DNA of 58,353 nucleotides, taken from contig NZ_CCRF01000066.1 in the NCBI RefSeq assembly GCF_000751775.1, positions 1-58,353 on the forward strand, given 5' to 3'. Source of the stretch: Caldibacillus thermoamylovorans. Its GTDB lineage: Bacteria > Bacillota > Bacilli > Bacillales > Caldibacillaceae. The notes below the pieces were generated by a model, which saw nothing but the letters and a program-made list of their open reading frames with translations, searched no databases and had not been told where the DNA came from. This document shows positions 9,344-18,579 of this stretch, in pieces (the first letter of the stretch is position 1; each line of letters starts with the position of its first letter). A program made the position numbers and the translations under genes.

Positions 9344-10099
9344 CTAGAAAAACATACCCAAATACCATTGAATCAATGAATCTGTATAAAAATAGGCGAT
9401 GATTGCACCAATGCTGATGAACGGGCCAAAAGGTATCGGGATTCGTTTTTGGTATCCTTTTATCAAAATGAAGCCTAATCCAAATATGGCTCCGACTAAT
9501 GAGGCAAGGAAAAGTGTCATCAGCGTGGCTTTTGTTCCGAGAACGAGACCTAAGACAAAAAACAACTTAATATCTCCGCCGCCCATTCCGCCACGACTAA
9601 CGACTGCCAATAAATAGAGAATCCCAAAACCGATCACGGCCGCTAATCCAGCATCCCACCATGGTGAAAGCGGATAAATCATCCGTAAAATGAGAAATAC
9701 AATCAAGAAAAACAACAGAACTTTATCAGAAATAATCATATAGGCAATATCAGAAACTGTGATAATGACGAGCAGTGAACACAGTAAAACGGCAATTACT
9801 GTTTCAAACGTCCAGCCAAATTGATGAAAAGAAAAGGCAAATAATATGCCGGTAACAAGCTCCATGACCGGATAAATGGGAGAGATCCGAGCTTTACAAA
9901 CCCGGCACCTTCCCCGTAAAAAAATATACGAAAGCACGGGTATATTTTCATACCAAGACAGTTCATGATGACATTTTGTACAATGAGAATTTGGATATAT
10001 GATCGACTCCTTTTTCGGAATACGAAGTCCGACCACATTGAAAAACGAACCAAAAACTAAGCCAAATATAAAGAAAAACAAAGTGACGATTTCATTCAT
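9344..10099 (-). CDS. comC: Type IV prepilin peptidase / N-methyltransferase (ComC/PilD)
   Basis: Aspartic membrane protease that removes the leader from prepilins after glycine. The product has about eight membrane helices, the N-terminal signature FGSFFNVVGLRIP, a four-cysteine zinc site (HCTKC and CRVC), and the two catalytic aspartates, one in VSDIAYM and one in GGGDIKLF. Its position beside spoIIB is that of B. subtilis comC, but here it is the last gene of a pil operon and so probably processes the pilins encoded next to it. ATG 10099 (MNEIVTLF) has an AGAGGA site and is preferred to an ATG 24 bases upstream; 251 residues. Confidence 0.94.
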   Translation of the reverse strand: MNEIVTLFFFIFGLVFGSFFNVVGLRIPKKESIIYPNSHCTKCHHELSWYENIPVLSYIFLRGRCRVCKARISPIYPVMELVTGILFAFSFHQFGWTFETVIAVLLCSLLVIITVSDIAYMIISDKVLLFFLIVFLILRMIYPLSPWWDAGLAAVIGFGILYLLAVVSRGGMGGGDIKLFFVLGLVLGTKATLMTLFLASLVGAIFGLGFILIKGYQKRIPIPFGPFISIGAIIAYFYTDSLIQWYLGMFF

Positions 10100-10128
10100 G
10101 GCAAATTCCTCTTCAAAGATCATTTCGA

Positions 10129-10935
10129 TTATTTACCACCATTATAATAAAAAGTAGTGATTTGTACATCTGCCGTGACAACTTGACTACCATCTTTTTC
10201 ATATAAAAGCTCACGTTCAGCCGGTTTTGTAAAAGTCAGCGTATCGACACGAGTAATCCGTTCCAGTTTTTCCAATTCCTGTAAAAATAGTTGAAAATGC
10301 TCAAAATCAGGTGATACTACGGATAGATTTATCGTAATTAATTTTACATTTGTTGGTAAATTAGTTACTGTTTCATCCGTCGCTTGTTCACTTTCATCAT
10401 TCGTATCGGATTCATTATCCTCACTGTTTTCATTATCCTCTGTCGCTTGTTCATCCGACTGATTTTCATCTGTTTCATTCATTGTCGGATCGTCTTTACT
10501 ATCTGTTAATTCATCATTATTATTTGTATCATCCGCAGTCGCTTCGTCCGTACCATCTGTAGATTCATTATTTTCATTTGTACCATCCGCTTCCGTTAAT
10601 CCGCCATCATAATTATTAAAGTTAATCGAGGCAATTTGACTGCCGCTTACCATTTCTATTTCTTGCAATGACAAGATCAGTTCATCTAATTGACGGGATA
10701 ACGGCATCTTTTTTTCCAGTTTTGCTGTATTTTCCGGCTGATCACTTTCATTTTGGTTTAACCGATTTTCCAAGGCCTCTACTTCTGTTTCCAGTTGCTT
10801 CACATTTTGTTCGGCAGCATTTGCATCATCTTTTAACGGCATAAGCAAATAAAAATATAGTAACCCTAAAAGTAGAAATAAAATAATACCAATAAAAAGG
10901 ATGATTTTCCGTTTTTCTTGAAAAAAATCACTCAT
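10129..10935 (-). CDS. pilO: PilO-like type IV pilus alignment protein with acidic linker
   Basis: PilO forms a membrane-bound subcomplex with PilN that connects the pilin platform to the cytoplasmic motor. The product has a basic start, one membrane helix (IILFIGIILFLLLGLLYFYL), a coiled coil (about 38-66) and a C-terminal ferredoxin-like domain (LITINLSVVSPDFEHFQLFL). Between the coiled coil and that domain lies a stretch of about 75 residues built almost only of D, E, N, T and S, unusual for the family. ATG 10935 follows GGGGGTG and overlaps the pilN stop by eight bases. Assignment rests on architecture and operon position, since PilO sequences are poorly conserved. Confidence 0.82.
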   Translation of the reverse strand: MSDFFQEKRKIILFIGIILFLLLGLLYFYLLMPLKDDANAAEQNVKQLETEVEALENRLNQNESDQPENTAKLEKKMPLSRQLDELILSLQEIEMVSGSQIASINFNNYDGGLTEADGTNENNESTDGTDEATADDTNNNDELTDSKDDPTMNETDENQSDEQATEDNENSEDNESDTNDESEQATDETVTNLPTNVKLITINLSVVSPDFEHFQLFLQELEKLERITRVDTLTFTKPAERELLYEKDGSQVVTADVQITTFYYNGGK

Positions 10936-11521
10936 CAGCTTCACCCCCGGCCTGCAAAAGGGACGACAGATTAATTACAATGCTCATGTTTACGTCATAT
11001 CTCGGCATTTCTTTAAAATTTACCTCTTCCGCATTATCTTCTGACTCTTCCAAAGAAAAAGTAGAAATACTGTCCACTTTCACATCGGTAAAAAATTTTG
11101 ATCCATTTAACTTTGACACGTAACTGGCTACCATATCCAATGATTCAAATTGTGTTTGGATTGTCACATTATTGCCATCGTAGGAATAGTTACTAAGGTA
11201 GCTTTTGTCGTTTGGCAATAAATGAATTAACTCTTTAATGACGTTTGAAGTCGGAACAGTGTATTTTTCAATATAAGCTACAGCTTCCGGATAGCCCACT
11301 ACATTTGTTGCATCTTCCGTTTGCTTTTCTAGTCCCGCCTTTTGAGCTGTCAACATTTCCTCTTTTGATTGGAAAACAGCAATATCCCCTTTTATTTGGA
11401 AATATTGGATAACCATAAAGATAAGGAGGAAAACCCATATCATTGAAATGGCGAGCACGATGAACATAGATCGTTGACTCACCCGGTCTTTTTCCGGTAA
11501 TAAATTAATTTCTGGAATCAC
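10928..11521 (-). CDS. pilN: PilN-like type IV pilus assembly protein
   Basis: PilN pairs with PilO and binds cytoplasmic PilM through its N-terminal tail. The 197-residue product begins MIPEINLLPEKDR, the hallmark INLLP motif that docks into PilM, followed by a membrane helix (about 18-42), a coiled coil and a small alpha/beta domain. GTG 11521 overlaps the pilM stop (GTGA), so translation is coupled. Length and topology are normal for the family. Confidence 0.9.
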   Translation of the reverse strand: MIPEINLLPEKDRVSQRSMFIVLAISMIWVFLLIFMVIQYFQIKGDIAVFQSKEEMLTAQKAGLEKQTEDATNVVGYPEAVAYIEKYTVPTSNVIKELIHLLPNDKSYLSNYSYDGNNVTIQTQFESLDMVASYVSKLNGSKFFTDVKVDSISTFSLEESEDNAEEVNFKEMPRYDVNMSIVINLSSLLQAGGEADE

Positions 11522-12519
11522 TTCACTTCCCCCTTTAATGCAAGTCCCAGCGCAGGGATGAATACCCTGTCCACTTTATCTGTCTTTGCTGGTGAAAGAT
11601 ATGCCTCCAGAATTTCTACCGGAATCGGGACACTGGCAGCAATTTTTTTCACAATAATATCAAGTCGCGGAAAGTCACCAAGTAAGATTATTTTTGAAAC
11701 GGATTTTTCCCCTTTATGTAACGAGTAACGATAAAAATTCATCATTCTTTCTAGCTCAATCATTTGGTCATCTAACAAACCGTAAAAGACTTCTTCGTCT
11801 CCATTAAAAATCCACTTTAATGAACTATCTTTCTGAACATCACAACGCCAATCTTTTAACGATATTTCCAAGTCTAAAAATCTTAAAAACTCCGGACGAT
11901 TCTCTGAAAAAATACTAATCATAATCGAATTCAAATTAAGTTCAAAAAAGAGAATCGCAGTCTCTTCGTCAAAATGATTTTGCATGGAACGATAATAGCG
12001 GTAAACCCCGATGGAACGGATATCGGCGACGACCGGTTTCAAGCCGGCATCTTCAAATATCGCTGTATATTTGTTTAATTCCTCTTCCGGTACGGCAAAA
12101 AGCAAACCTTCCCTCTGACTGTTGGAAGGATCTGCCTGTGGTAAAGGATACACGTCAAAGATTGGATTATCAAACGGCAAATACAAGGTCCGTCCGAGTT
12201 CCATATAAAAATGACCTTTGACATCTTCATCATTCAATTGAGCCGAAAATTCCACCTTTTTCATGATCATAAGAGAATCCGGGACATAAAAACGGACATT
12301 GCGATGCTTGATCCCCCAATCTTGGACGACATCCTTTAAAAATGCGTAAAACTCCATTTCATCAAGAACCCGCCCATGCTCAAGCAGTCCATCTGGAATG
12401 GCTTTTTCCTTCAAGTTTTTCACTTTTGTCAAACCACCGCCCGGATAATCTACCATCCGAATAGCATAATCATCGATGACGAAATTGATAGATTTTTTGT
12501 TTGAAAATATATTGAGCAT
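11518..12519 (-). CDS. pilM: PilM-like actin-fold pilus assembly ATPase
   Basis: Cytoplasmic FtsA/actin-fold protein that binds the PilN tail. The 333-residue product starts with a phosphate-1-like strand (FVIDDYAIRMVDYPGG), continues with conserved PilM segments (VRFYVPDSLMIMKKVEF; GLLFAVPEEELNKY) and has a later LGDFPRLD segment in place of the usual GGG adenosine loop. ATP binding may therefore be weak. The start follows TTAGGAGGTCC. It lies between the major pilin and pilN, the usual place. Confidence 0.88.
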   Translation of the reverse strand: MLNIFSNKKSINFVIDDYAIRMVDYPGGGLTKVKNLKEKAIPDGLLEHGRVLDEMEFYAFLKDVVQDWGIKHRNVRFYVPDSLMIMKKVEFSAQLNDEDVKGHFYMELGRTLYLPFDNPIFDVYPLPQADPSNSQREGLLFAVPEEELNKYTAIFEDAGLKPVVADIRSIGVYRYYRSMQNHFDEETAILFFELNLNSIMISIFSENRPEFLRFLDLEISLKDWRCDVQKDSSLKWIFNGDEEVFYGLLDDQMIELERMMNFYRYSLHKGEKSVSKIILLGDFPRLDIIVKKIAASVPIPVEILEAYLSPAKTDKVDRVFIPALGLALKGEVK

Positions 12520-12570
12520 GGGTGGACCTCCTAAATTACTTTTATATATTTCAATAATTTGATTTTAATT

Positions 12571-13011
12571 TTATTTAGCAGCATTCTTTAATTGCTGTTC
12601 AGTAGCGGCTTTATCTTTACCAGAAATTTTATCGGATGCTGGGTGTCCGACTATAGTCCAAGTTCCACTTTTATCAGTAGCTTTTGCTTTTGTAAATTTA
12701 ACCGTGTATTTATTATTTGTAATATCTACATCTACATAAGATTCCAATTCAGTTTTGGTATATGAAAATTCTGTTGCAGTTGAAGGATCTGGACTTCCAC
12801 TTCCATACTCTCCGTTAGAATAAGCCATTTTTGCTGCATTAATAATATTCAGCGCTTCATTAGCATCCGCCTTATCCCTAGACTTTTCTATAACATTCCC
12901 AATCATCGGTATTGCAATCGCAGCAATAATTCCCAAAATTACTAACACAGCTAATAATTCAACCAAAGTCATCCCTTTTTGGTTTTTTAATAACTTCATA
13001 CGTTTTTGCAT
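12571..13011 (-). CDS. pilA: Major type IV pilin (PilA/ComGC-like prepilin)
   Basis: Structural pilin. A short basic leader ends in KNQKG and is cut before MTLVELLAVLVILGIIAAIA; the mature protein has Glu5 as needed for assembly. The remaining domain of about 100 residues is small, lacks cysteine and ends in a lysine-rich tail. The precursor has 146 residues. GGAGGG lies eight bases before ATG 13011. A 145-base gap separates it from pilC, so extra promoter activity or processing here could raise pilin output. Confidence 0.93.
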   Translation of the reverse strand: MQKRMKLLKNQKGMTLVELLAVLVILGIIAAIAIPMIGNVIEKSRDKADANEALNIINAAKMAYSNGEYGSGSPDPSTATEFSYTKTELESYVDVDITNNKYTVKFTKAKATDKSGTWTIVGHPASDKISGKDKAATEQQLKNAAK

Positions 13012-13156
13012 TTTATTACCCTCCTATTTTTTTTCATTTTTCGATCTTATTTCTTGCCCTTCATATCCCATCCCCTTGGCAATCACCCCCTATAAGGATT
13101 GTTATTTTTACGTAACAAACAAAAGGTGTTAAGAACCACGAAAAACTACTAACCTA

Positions 13157-14362
13157 TTAAATTTGCTGATAAATCGTAAACATCGGGACCATGATGGATA
13201 GAATAATTGTTCCTACGACGACAGCTAAAAGGATAATCATGACCGGTTCGATTAATGATTTCAATGTATCGACCGAGCGATCTACTTCCGCTTCATAGAA
13301 ATCGGCAATTTTCTCCAACATAAAATCGAGTGAGCCGGTTTCTTCACCGATGGCCACCATTTGCGTAACAAGCGGTGGAATCACCCAGCTTTTTTCCAAC
13401 GGTTCGGAAAGCTTATTCCCTTTTTCCAAACTGTCCCGTGCCTCTAACACAATTTTTCCGATGACCGGGTTATTCACGACTTTTTCAACAATCGTCAACG
13501 CTTGCAAGATTGGTACGGAACTGGAAAATAACGATGCGAGCGTTCGCGACATTCGGGCAATAGCTGATTTTTGCAATAGTTTCCCAAAAATTGGTGCTTT
13601 TAACATGGCAACATGGACGCCATAATGAAAAGCTTTATTTTGCCTCATCATAAAAGCAAATAGAAACCCTATTGCCAGTACGATTAAAATTACAAGCCAC
13701 CATAACTTTTGAACGACGTTACTGACACCGAGCATAAATTTTGTAATCCTAGGCAGCTCTGCGTCAAATTGGGAAAACATATCCGTGAAATTTGGAATAA
13801 TCGTAACCATTAAAAAGATAACTACAGCAATAATGACAATAATTAATGTAATCGGATAAGCCATGGTCGACTGGACTTTTTTCTTTAAGTCATATTGTTT
13901 TTCCAAATAAGTAGCCAGTCGATCCAAGGATTCATCCAAGTTACCGGTTGCTTCCCCGGCACGCACCATATTAACAAAAATTTGCGGAAAGACTTTTGGA
14001 TATTTTCCCGCTGCATCCGAAAACGGAATCCCGGAACGAATATCTTCCTCAATGGCCATCAGCACTTTTTTCAATGCTTTGCTTTCGGTTTGTTTCGCTA
14101 AAATATTGGTTGAATCCACGATGGAAACGCCCGCCCGAATCAATGTTGCAAATTGGCGACAATAAATGACGAAATCCTGTTGTTTCACTTGATGTCCAAT
14201 GGTAATTTCCTTATTTAATACACCTTTTGCTTCCGTTAATTCCCGTGGGCTGATCCCTTGTTCCCGCAATTTATTAATTGCCTGTGTTTTGTTAATTGCA
14301 TCAACCGTTCCCCGCTTCAATTTCCCTTCTTTTGACCGACCGATATATTTATAAATAGCCAT
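13157..14362 (-). CDS. pilC: Type IV pilus inner-membrane platform protein PilC
   Basis: GspF/PilC family platform protein that couples motor rotation to pilin addition and removal. The 401-residue product has two repeated cytoplasmic GspF domains (FVIYCRQFATLIRAGV and IARMSRTLASLFSSSVPI) and three membrane helices, the last near the C-terminus (IEPVMIILLAVVVGTIILSI). ATG 14362 (MAIYKYIGR) follows AGGTGA and overlaps the pilT end by 14 bases; a GTG nine bases upstream is less likely. Confidence 0.95.
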   Translation of the reverse strand: MAIYKYIGRSKEGKLKRGTVDAINKTQAINKLREQGISPRELTEAKGVLNKEITIGHQVKQQDFVIYCRQFATLIRAGVSIVDSTNILAKQTESKALKKVLMAIEEDIRSGIPFSDAAGKYPKVFPQIFVNMVRAGEATGNLDESLDRLATYLEKQYDLKKKVQSTMAYPITLIIVIIAVVIFLMVTIIPNFTDMFSQFDAELPRITKFMLGVSNVVQKLWWLVILIVLAIGFLFAFMMRQNKAFHYGVHVAMLKAPIFGKLLQKSAIARMSRTLASLFSSSVPILQALTIVEKVVNNPVIGKIVLEARDSLEKGNKLSEPLEKSWVIPPLVTQMVAIGEETGSLDFMLEKIADFYEAEVDRSVDTLKSLIEPVMIILLAVVVGTIILSIMVPMFTIYQQI

Positions 14363-15401
14363 TTGTATCACCTGTATTTAAATATGGGGCGGCAAATTCA
14401 TAACTGATTGTTCCGTTCTTTACTAAACTTTGAATCGACATCTCAAGCGTATGCATCCCTTGGGCTCGGCTCGTTTGTAAGACGTTTTGAATTTGATGAA
14501 TTTTTTCATTACGAATTAAGTTAGCAACAGACGGTGTATTAATTAAAATTTCCGTTGCAGCCACCCGACCGCCACCTTTGCGAACCGGAAACAATCGCTG
14601 GGAAATAATCCCCTGTAACACATTGGATACTTGCAGTCGAATCTGCCGCTGTTGATGCGGCGGAAATACATCAATAATCCGGTCAATCGTTTGAGCGGCA
14701 CTGGACGTATGTAATGTTGCAAGCACCAAATGCCCGGTTTCTGCAGCAGTTATGGCCGTCGATATCGTCTCCAAATCCCGCATTTCCCCGACAAGAATGA
14801 TATCGGGGTCTTGCCGCAGTGACGCCCGAAGCCCATTGGCAAAACTTTTCGTATCTGTGCCGACTTCCCGCTGATTAATAATTGATTTGATATGTTGATG
14901 CACATATTCAATCGGGTCTTCCAATGTAATAATGTGTTTGGCAAAATTATGATTAATATAGTTAATCATTGCTGCAAGTGTTGTCGATTTCCCGGAACCG
15001 GTCGGACCGGTAACTAATATTAAACCTTGTGGCTTGTCCATTAAGCTTTCCAATATTTTTGGCAAGTTTAAATCGGCAATTGTCGGAATCGTTGCCGGAA
15101 TCGTCCTAATTGCGATACTAATACTATTTCTTTGATGATATGCGTTAAGCCTAAACCGGGACTTTCCTTCCAATTCATAGTTAAAGTCGACTTCACCCTG
15201 TTCAATAAAATGGTCCCAGAGCGACTCCGGAATAAGGTCTCTCGCCATATTTTCGGTATCAACCCGCGATAACGGGTAACCGCCTGCCGGACGTAATTCT
15301 CCGTCTATGCGCAAAATCGGCGGGGAATTCACAATGATATGAAGGTCTGATGCCTGTTCTTCGTACGCTTTTTCCAATAATGCTCTTATGTTTGTTGTCA
15401 T
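14349..15401 (-). CDS. pilT: Type IV pilus retraction ATPase PilT
   Basis: Hexameric motor that depolymerises the pilus, giving twitching motility and DNA uptake. The 350-residue product has a PAS-like N-domain (ASDLHIIVNSPPILRIDGEL), Walker A GPTGSGKST, the Asp box ITLEDPIEYVH, Walker B IILVGEMRD, the His box ATLHTSSAAQTIDRI and the PilT-type C-terminal helix VANLIRNEKIHQI. That helix separates it from assembly motors. ATG 15401 is placed six bases after GGGGGG and is preferred to the ATG six bases upstream. It lies 11 bases past pilB. Confidence 0.95.
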   Translation of the reverse strand: MTTNIRALLEKAYEEQASDLHIIVNSPPILRIDGELRPAGGYPLSRVDTENMARDLIPESLWDHFIEQGEVDFNYELEGKSRFRLNAYHQRNSISIAIRTIPATIPTIADLNLPKILESLMDKPQGLILVTGPTGSGKSTTLAAMINYINHNFAKHIITLEDPIEYVHQHIKSIINQREVGTDTKSFANGLRASLRQDPDIILVGEMRDLETISTAITAAETGHLVLATLHTSSAAQTIDRIIDVFPPHQQRQIRLQVSNVLQGIISQRLFPVRKGGGRVAATEILINTPSVANLIRNEKIHQIQNVLQTSRAQGMHTLEMSIQSLVKNGTISYEFAAPYLNTGDTNGYL

Positions 15402-15412
15402 TGTCATCCCCC

Positions 15413-17068
15413 CTATTCCAATACAGCTACCCGTAAAATTTCTTCCGTCGTTGTTACTCCTTCTTTTACTTTCTTCAACCCGTCATCAATTAAAAATTCC
15501 ATTCCTTTTTTCCGGACATAGTCACGAATTTCCGTGGTCGATGCTGTATTTAAAATCAAGCGTCGAATTGTTTCATCAATCGGCAATACTTCATGAATCG
15601 CCATCCGCCCGCGATAACCGGTCATATTGCAGCTTGGACAACCGCGCCCCCGCCGAACCGTTTCGATGGTTAACCCGCGACCGGTAAAAATTTGTTGTTC
15701 CCGCTCCGTCGCAGGAACGGTTTGTCCGCAATCCCGACAAACACGACGAACAAGACGCTGTGCGACGACCCCCAGTATGGAAGAAGAAATTAAAAACGGT
15801 TCAATGCCCATATCAACCAGGCGAGAAAGAGCTTCAATTGAACTATTTGTATGAAGCGTGCTTAATACTAAGTGCCCGGTCAATGATGCACGGGTAGCAA
15901 CTTCAGCCGTTTCGGTATCTCGAATTTCTCCAATCATCACAATATCCGGGTCTTGTCGTAAAATCGACCGCAAACCATTTGCAAAAGTAAGACCAATATT
16001 TTCATTGACTTGAATTTGGTTGACACCTTCCATCTGGTATTCAACCGGATCCTCTACCGTAATAATGTTGACATCATCGGAATTTAACTCGTTCAATGTT
16101 GCATATAAAGTTGATGATTTTCCCGAACCGGTCGGACCGGTAATTAAAATGATTCCATTCGGTCGTTTCAGCATTCCCGTGAATTTTTCCAAATTTGTTT
16201 CTGAAAAACCGATTTTATCAATCCGATTCAAGGTATTAGATAAGTCGAGCAATCGCATTACGATCTTTTCCCCGTAAATGGTTGGCAAACTCGAAACACG
16301 AATATCGACCGGTTTAAAATTAATCGTTGTTTTAATTCGACCATCTTGAGGCAAGCGGGTTTCCGTAATATTTAAATTCGCCATAATTTTAATCCGGGCA
16401 ACAATGACGTTTTGCATATGTTTTGGCAAAGATCGTTCTGTTCGTAAAATCCCGTCAACCCGATAACGGACACGCAATTCAGTTTCCTGCGGGTCAAAAT
16501 GGATATCGCTTGCTCGTTGCACGAGAGCATTGTCAATGATTTGGTTGACGAGACGAACAACCGGTGAATCATCATCGGCCACTCTTGTTTCATCCAATGT
16601 TTCACTTGTTGCAATTTCTCCCATGACTTCTTCCATTGATTCCTGCAGGTCGTAATATTTTGTTATGGTCCGAAATAATTCATCTTTTGTCGCAATCGCC
16701 GGTTCAATATGATAACCGGTCGCCATCCGCAGTTCTTCAATGGCAAAATAATCCATCGGGTCTGCCATCGCCACTAATAATTTATTTTTGTCACGACGAA
16801 TCGGCATCGCATAATGTCTTTTGGCCAATTCTTTCGGGATCAGTTGAATTACATCCGGATCAATCGGATACTGAAAAATATTGATATGAGGAATCCCAAG
16901 TTGGAACTCTAAAACTTCAATCAATTGCTGTTCGGTAATATATCCTTCCCGAAGTAAGGCATCCCCTAATTTTTCGTCTGCCGATTTTCTTCTAAGAGTA
17001 CTGTTTAATTGCTCCTCTGAAATTAATCCGGATTCAACAAGTAAATCACCTAATCTTTTTCTTGCCAA
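15413..17068 (-). CDS. pilB: Type IV pilus assembly ATPase PilB
   Basis: Hexameric motor that drives pilus extension. The 551-residue product has an N-terminal MshEN/GSPII_E_N domain, Walker A GPTGSGKSST, Asp box TVEDPVEYQ, Walker B DIVMIGEIRD, His box STLHTNSSIEAL and a four-cysteine zinc site (CRDC and CPSC) near the C-terminus. MshEN domains in related proteins bind c-di-GMP; this N-domain should be checked for that motif, given the cyclase nearby. TTG 17068 (MARKRLGDLL) sits eight bases after GGAGG; a GTG nine bases upstream overlaps the ribosome site and is rejected. Confidence 0.94.
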   Translation of the reverse strand: MARKRLGDLLVESGLISEEQLNSTLRRKSADEKLGDALLREGYITEQQLIEVLEFQLGIPHINIFQYPIDPDVIQLIPKELAKRHYAMPIRRDKNKLLVAMADPMDYFAIEELRMATGYHIEPAIATKDELFRTITKYYDLQESMEEVMGEIATSETLDETRVADDDSPVVRLVNQIIDNALVQRASDIHFDPQETELRVRYRVDGILRTERSLPKHMQNVIVARIKIMANLNITETRLPQDGRIKTTINFKPVDIRVSSLPTIYGEKIVMRLLDLSNTLNRIDKIGFSETNLEKFTGMLKRPNGIILITGPTGSGKSSTLYATLNELNSDDVNIITVEDPVEYQMEGVNQIQVNENIGLTFANGLRSILRQDPDIVMIGEIRDTETAEVATRASLTGHLVLSTLHTNSSIEALSRLVDMGIEPFLISSSILGVVAQRLVRRVCRDCGQTVPATEREQQIFTGRGLTIETVRRGRGCPSCNMTGYRGRMAIHEVLPIDETIRRLILNTASTTEIRDYVRKKGMEFLIDDGLKKVKEGVTTTEEILRVAVLE

Positions 17069-17217
17069 CGGGTCCACCTCCTGTTATGGAAAACTTTTTG
17101 AAACGATTACTTTTAATCCGGGAGATAAATACATCAAACTCCACAAGCCTTTCGTGCAAGGAATCTGAACTACTTAGATTCAGGACAAAGTCGCCGCATG
17201 TACTCAGATTTTTCCAT

Positions 17218-18579
17218 CTATTTTACAACATTCGGTTGTTCATAGATTGAATCATCTGTTGTTGCCGCATGATTAGCGTCATTGCTGTCAGTAGCATTCA
17301 TTGTATTTCCCGGGCCGGTTGTTGTGTTCGTTTTTTGGTCAGTCGGGACTGTCCCGTCTTCAGTAGTCGTACTTGCTTCACCCGTCCCCGCGTTCTCGCC
17401 GGTTTCCGTACCATCACCGGTTTCCTCAACAGCAGGTGCGAGAAGCAAAATTTCCGGTGTTGGTAAATAAAAATCTTTGCTGATCAACTCTTTATCAATC
17501 TTTTCTCCGGTTGAAGAAACAGTGATTCGATATACTTCGACCCGTTTCCCTTTCTGTCCCGGTTGAAGCACTTGCCTGTGACCCGGTTGCAAATCTTTGT
17601 TATATCGGTTGATTGTTCGATAATCAACATCGAGACTATTTTCAATACTGTAGCGATATGTATTCTCCGGCTTTTTGGACCGTAAACCCATTTTCAACAC
17701 ATTTCCCGTTTGTTCTGCCGTCACGCGAATCTCATTCGGTCCCGAGTTATACACAATGAAATCCTTTTTTTCGTTTTTGCTTACCTTTGCCTCAATCCCC
17801 GGCTCTGAATAGCTTGGAATGATTCCTTGTGAATGTCGTTCAACAAATTCTACATTTGTTTGTAAAAGAAGGGCATATAGCATAGATACGACAAAATTTC
17901 CTTCTGCTTCACTATAGTAACTTACCTTGTCGGCAATCGATTCAAGATAAGAAAAAGATGAATTAGCAGGAATGGAAATCCTGTTTAATTCCTCAAGCAG
18001 TTCATCCATAAACAGATAATCACTCGGTATTTCCCAAGAAGTTTCCGCAATTGTTGCTTCCGCATCGTTCTGATTGGAAGAAACTGCCGTTATTTTATGC
18101 TGGCCAAGATAAGAAATCGTGTTTTCTATTAATTGAACGGTTTTTTTAACATCAATCGAGTTTCCAAATTTATCAAGCAGTTCATCAGTAACATCAACAC
18201 TCACGGTAAGTGGCAATTGTTGCGGTTCAGACTTGGTAAAAAAGGCGTACCATGGCTTGTCAATTTGATTTGTCATTTCCTTTACGGAGGCTTTTACATC
18301 AAATTTAATATTTTTATATGGGATGACTACGGAATCATTCGCTGTCTGGACGATAAAATCCCCTTCATTTTTCCAACGTTCAATTGCTGACAATAATAAG
18401 GAAACCGCCTCATCTTCCGTTTTTTCTCCCACATCAATTCCGCCGATGGATGATCCTTTCGGGAATGTGGTGGCTGCATAAGCAAAATGATTTGAACCGA
18501 CTTCATAAAAACCAAATGAAAAAATAAAAATACCGATAAGCAAAACGTAAAGTCCCTTTTTCTTTTTCACCATAGCCAT
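17218..18579 (-). CDS. VanW-like / G5-domain envelope protein heading the pilus operon
   Basis: A 453-residue exported or membrane-anchored protein: one membrane helix near residues 9-35, a YoaR-like peptidoglycan-binding region (about 38-200), a VanW-like region (about 225-315, NSSFSYLESIADKV onward, FVERHSQGIIPSYSEPGIEA), then a G5-like beta domain (RVEVYRITVSSTGEKIDKEL) and a low-complexity tail rich in T, G, E and N. The VanW hallmark GGGxCQ is missing; that position reads AEGNFVVSML. It is the first gene of the pil operon and probably helps the pilus cross or anchor in the wall; that is inference. Start ATG 18579 follows AAGGTGG. Confidence 0.75.
   Translation of the reverse strand: MAMVKKKKGLYVLLIGIFIFSFGFYEVGSNHFAYAATTFPKGSSIGGIDVGEKTEDEAVSLLLSAIERWKNEGDFIVQTANDSVVIPYKNIKFDVKASVKEMTNQIDKPWYAFFTKSEPQQLPLTVSVDVTDELLDKFGNSIDVKKTVQLIENTISYLGQHKITAVSSNQNDAEATIAETSWEIPSDYLFMDELLEELNRISIPANSSFSYLESIADKVSYYSEAEGNFVVSMLYALLLQTNVEFVERHSQGIIPSYSEPGIEAKVSKNEKKDFIVYNSGPNEIRVTAEQTGNVLKMGLRSKKPENTYRYSIENSLDVDYRTINRYNKDLQPGHRQVLQPGQKGKRVEVYRITVSSTGEKIDKELISKDFYLPTPEILLLAPAVEETGDGTETGENAGTGEASTTTEDGTVPTDQKTNTTTGPGNTMNATDSNDANHAATTDDSIYEQPNVVK

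Noticed and set aside
15068-15262. Minus-strand ORFs inside pilT, valS, lonA and other large genes
   Set aside because: They are out-of-frame shadows of clearly conserved genes and lack ribosome sites.
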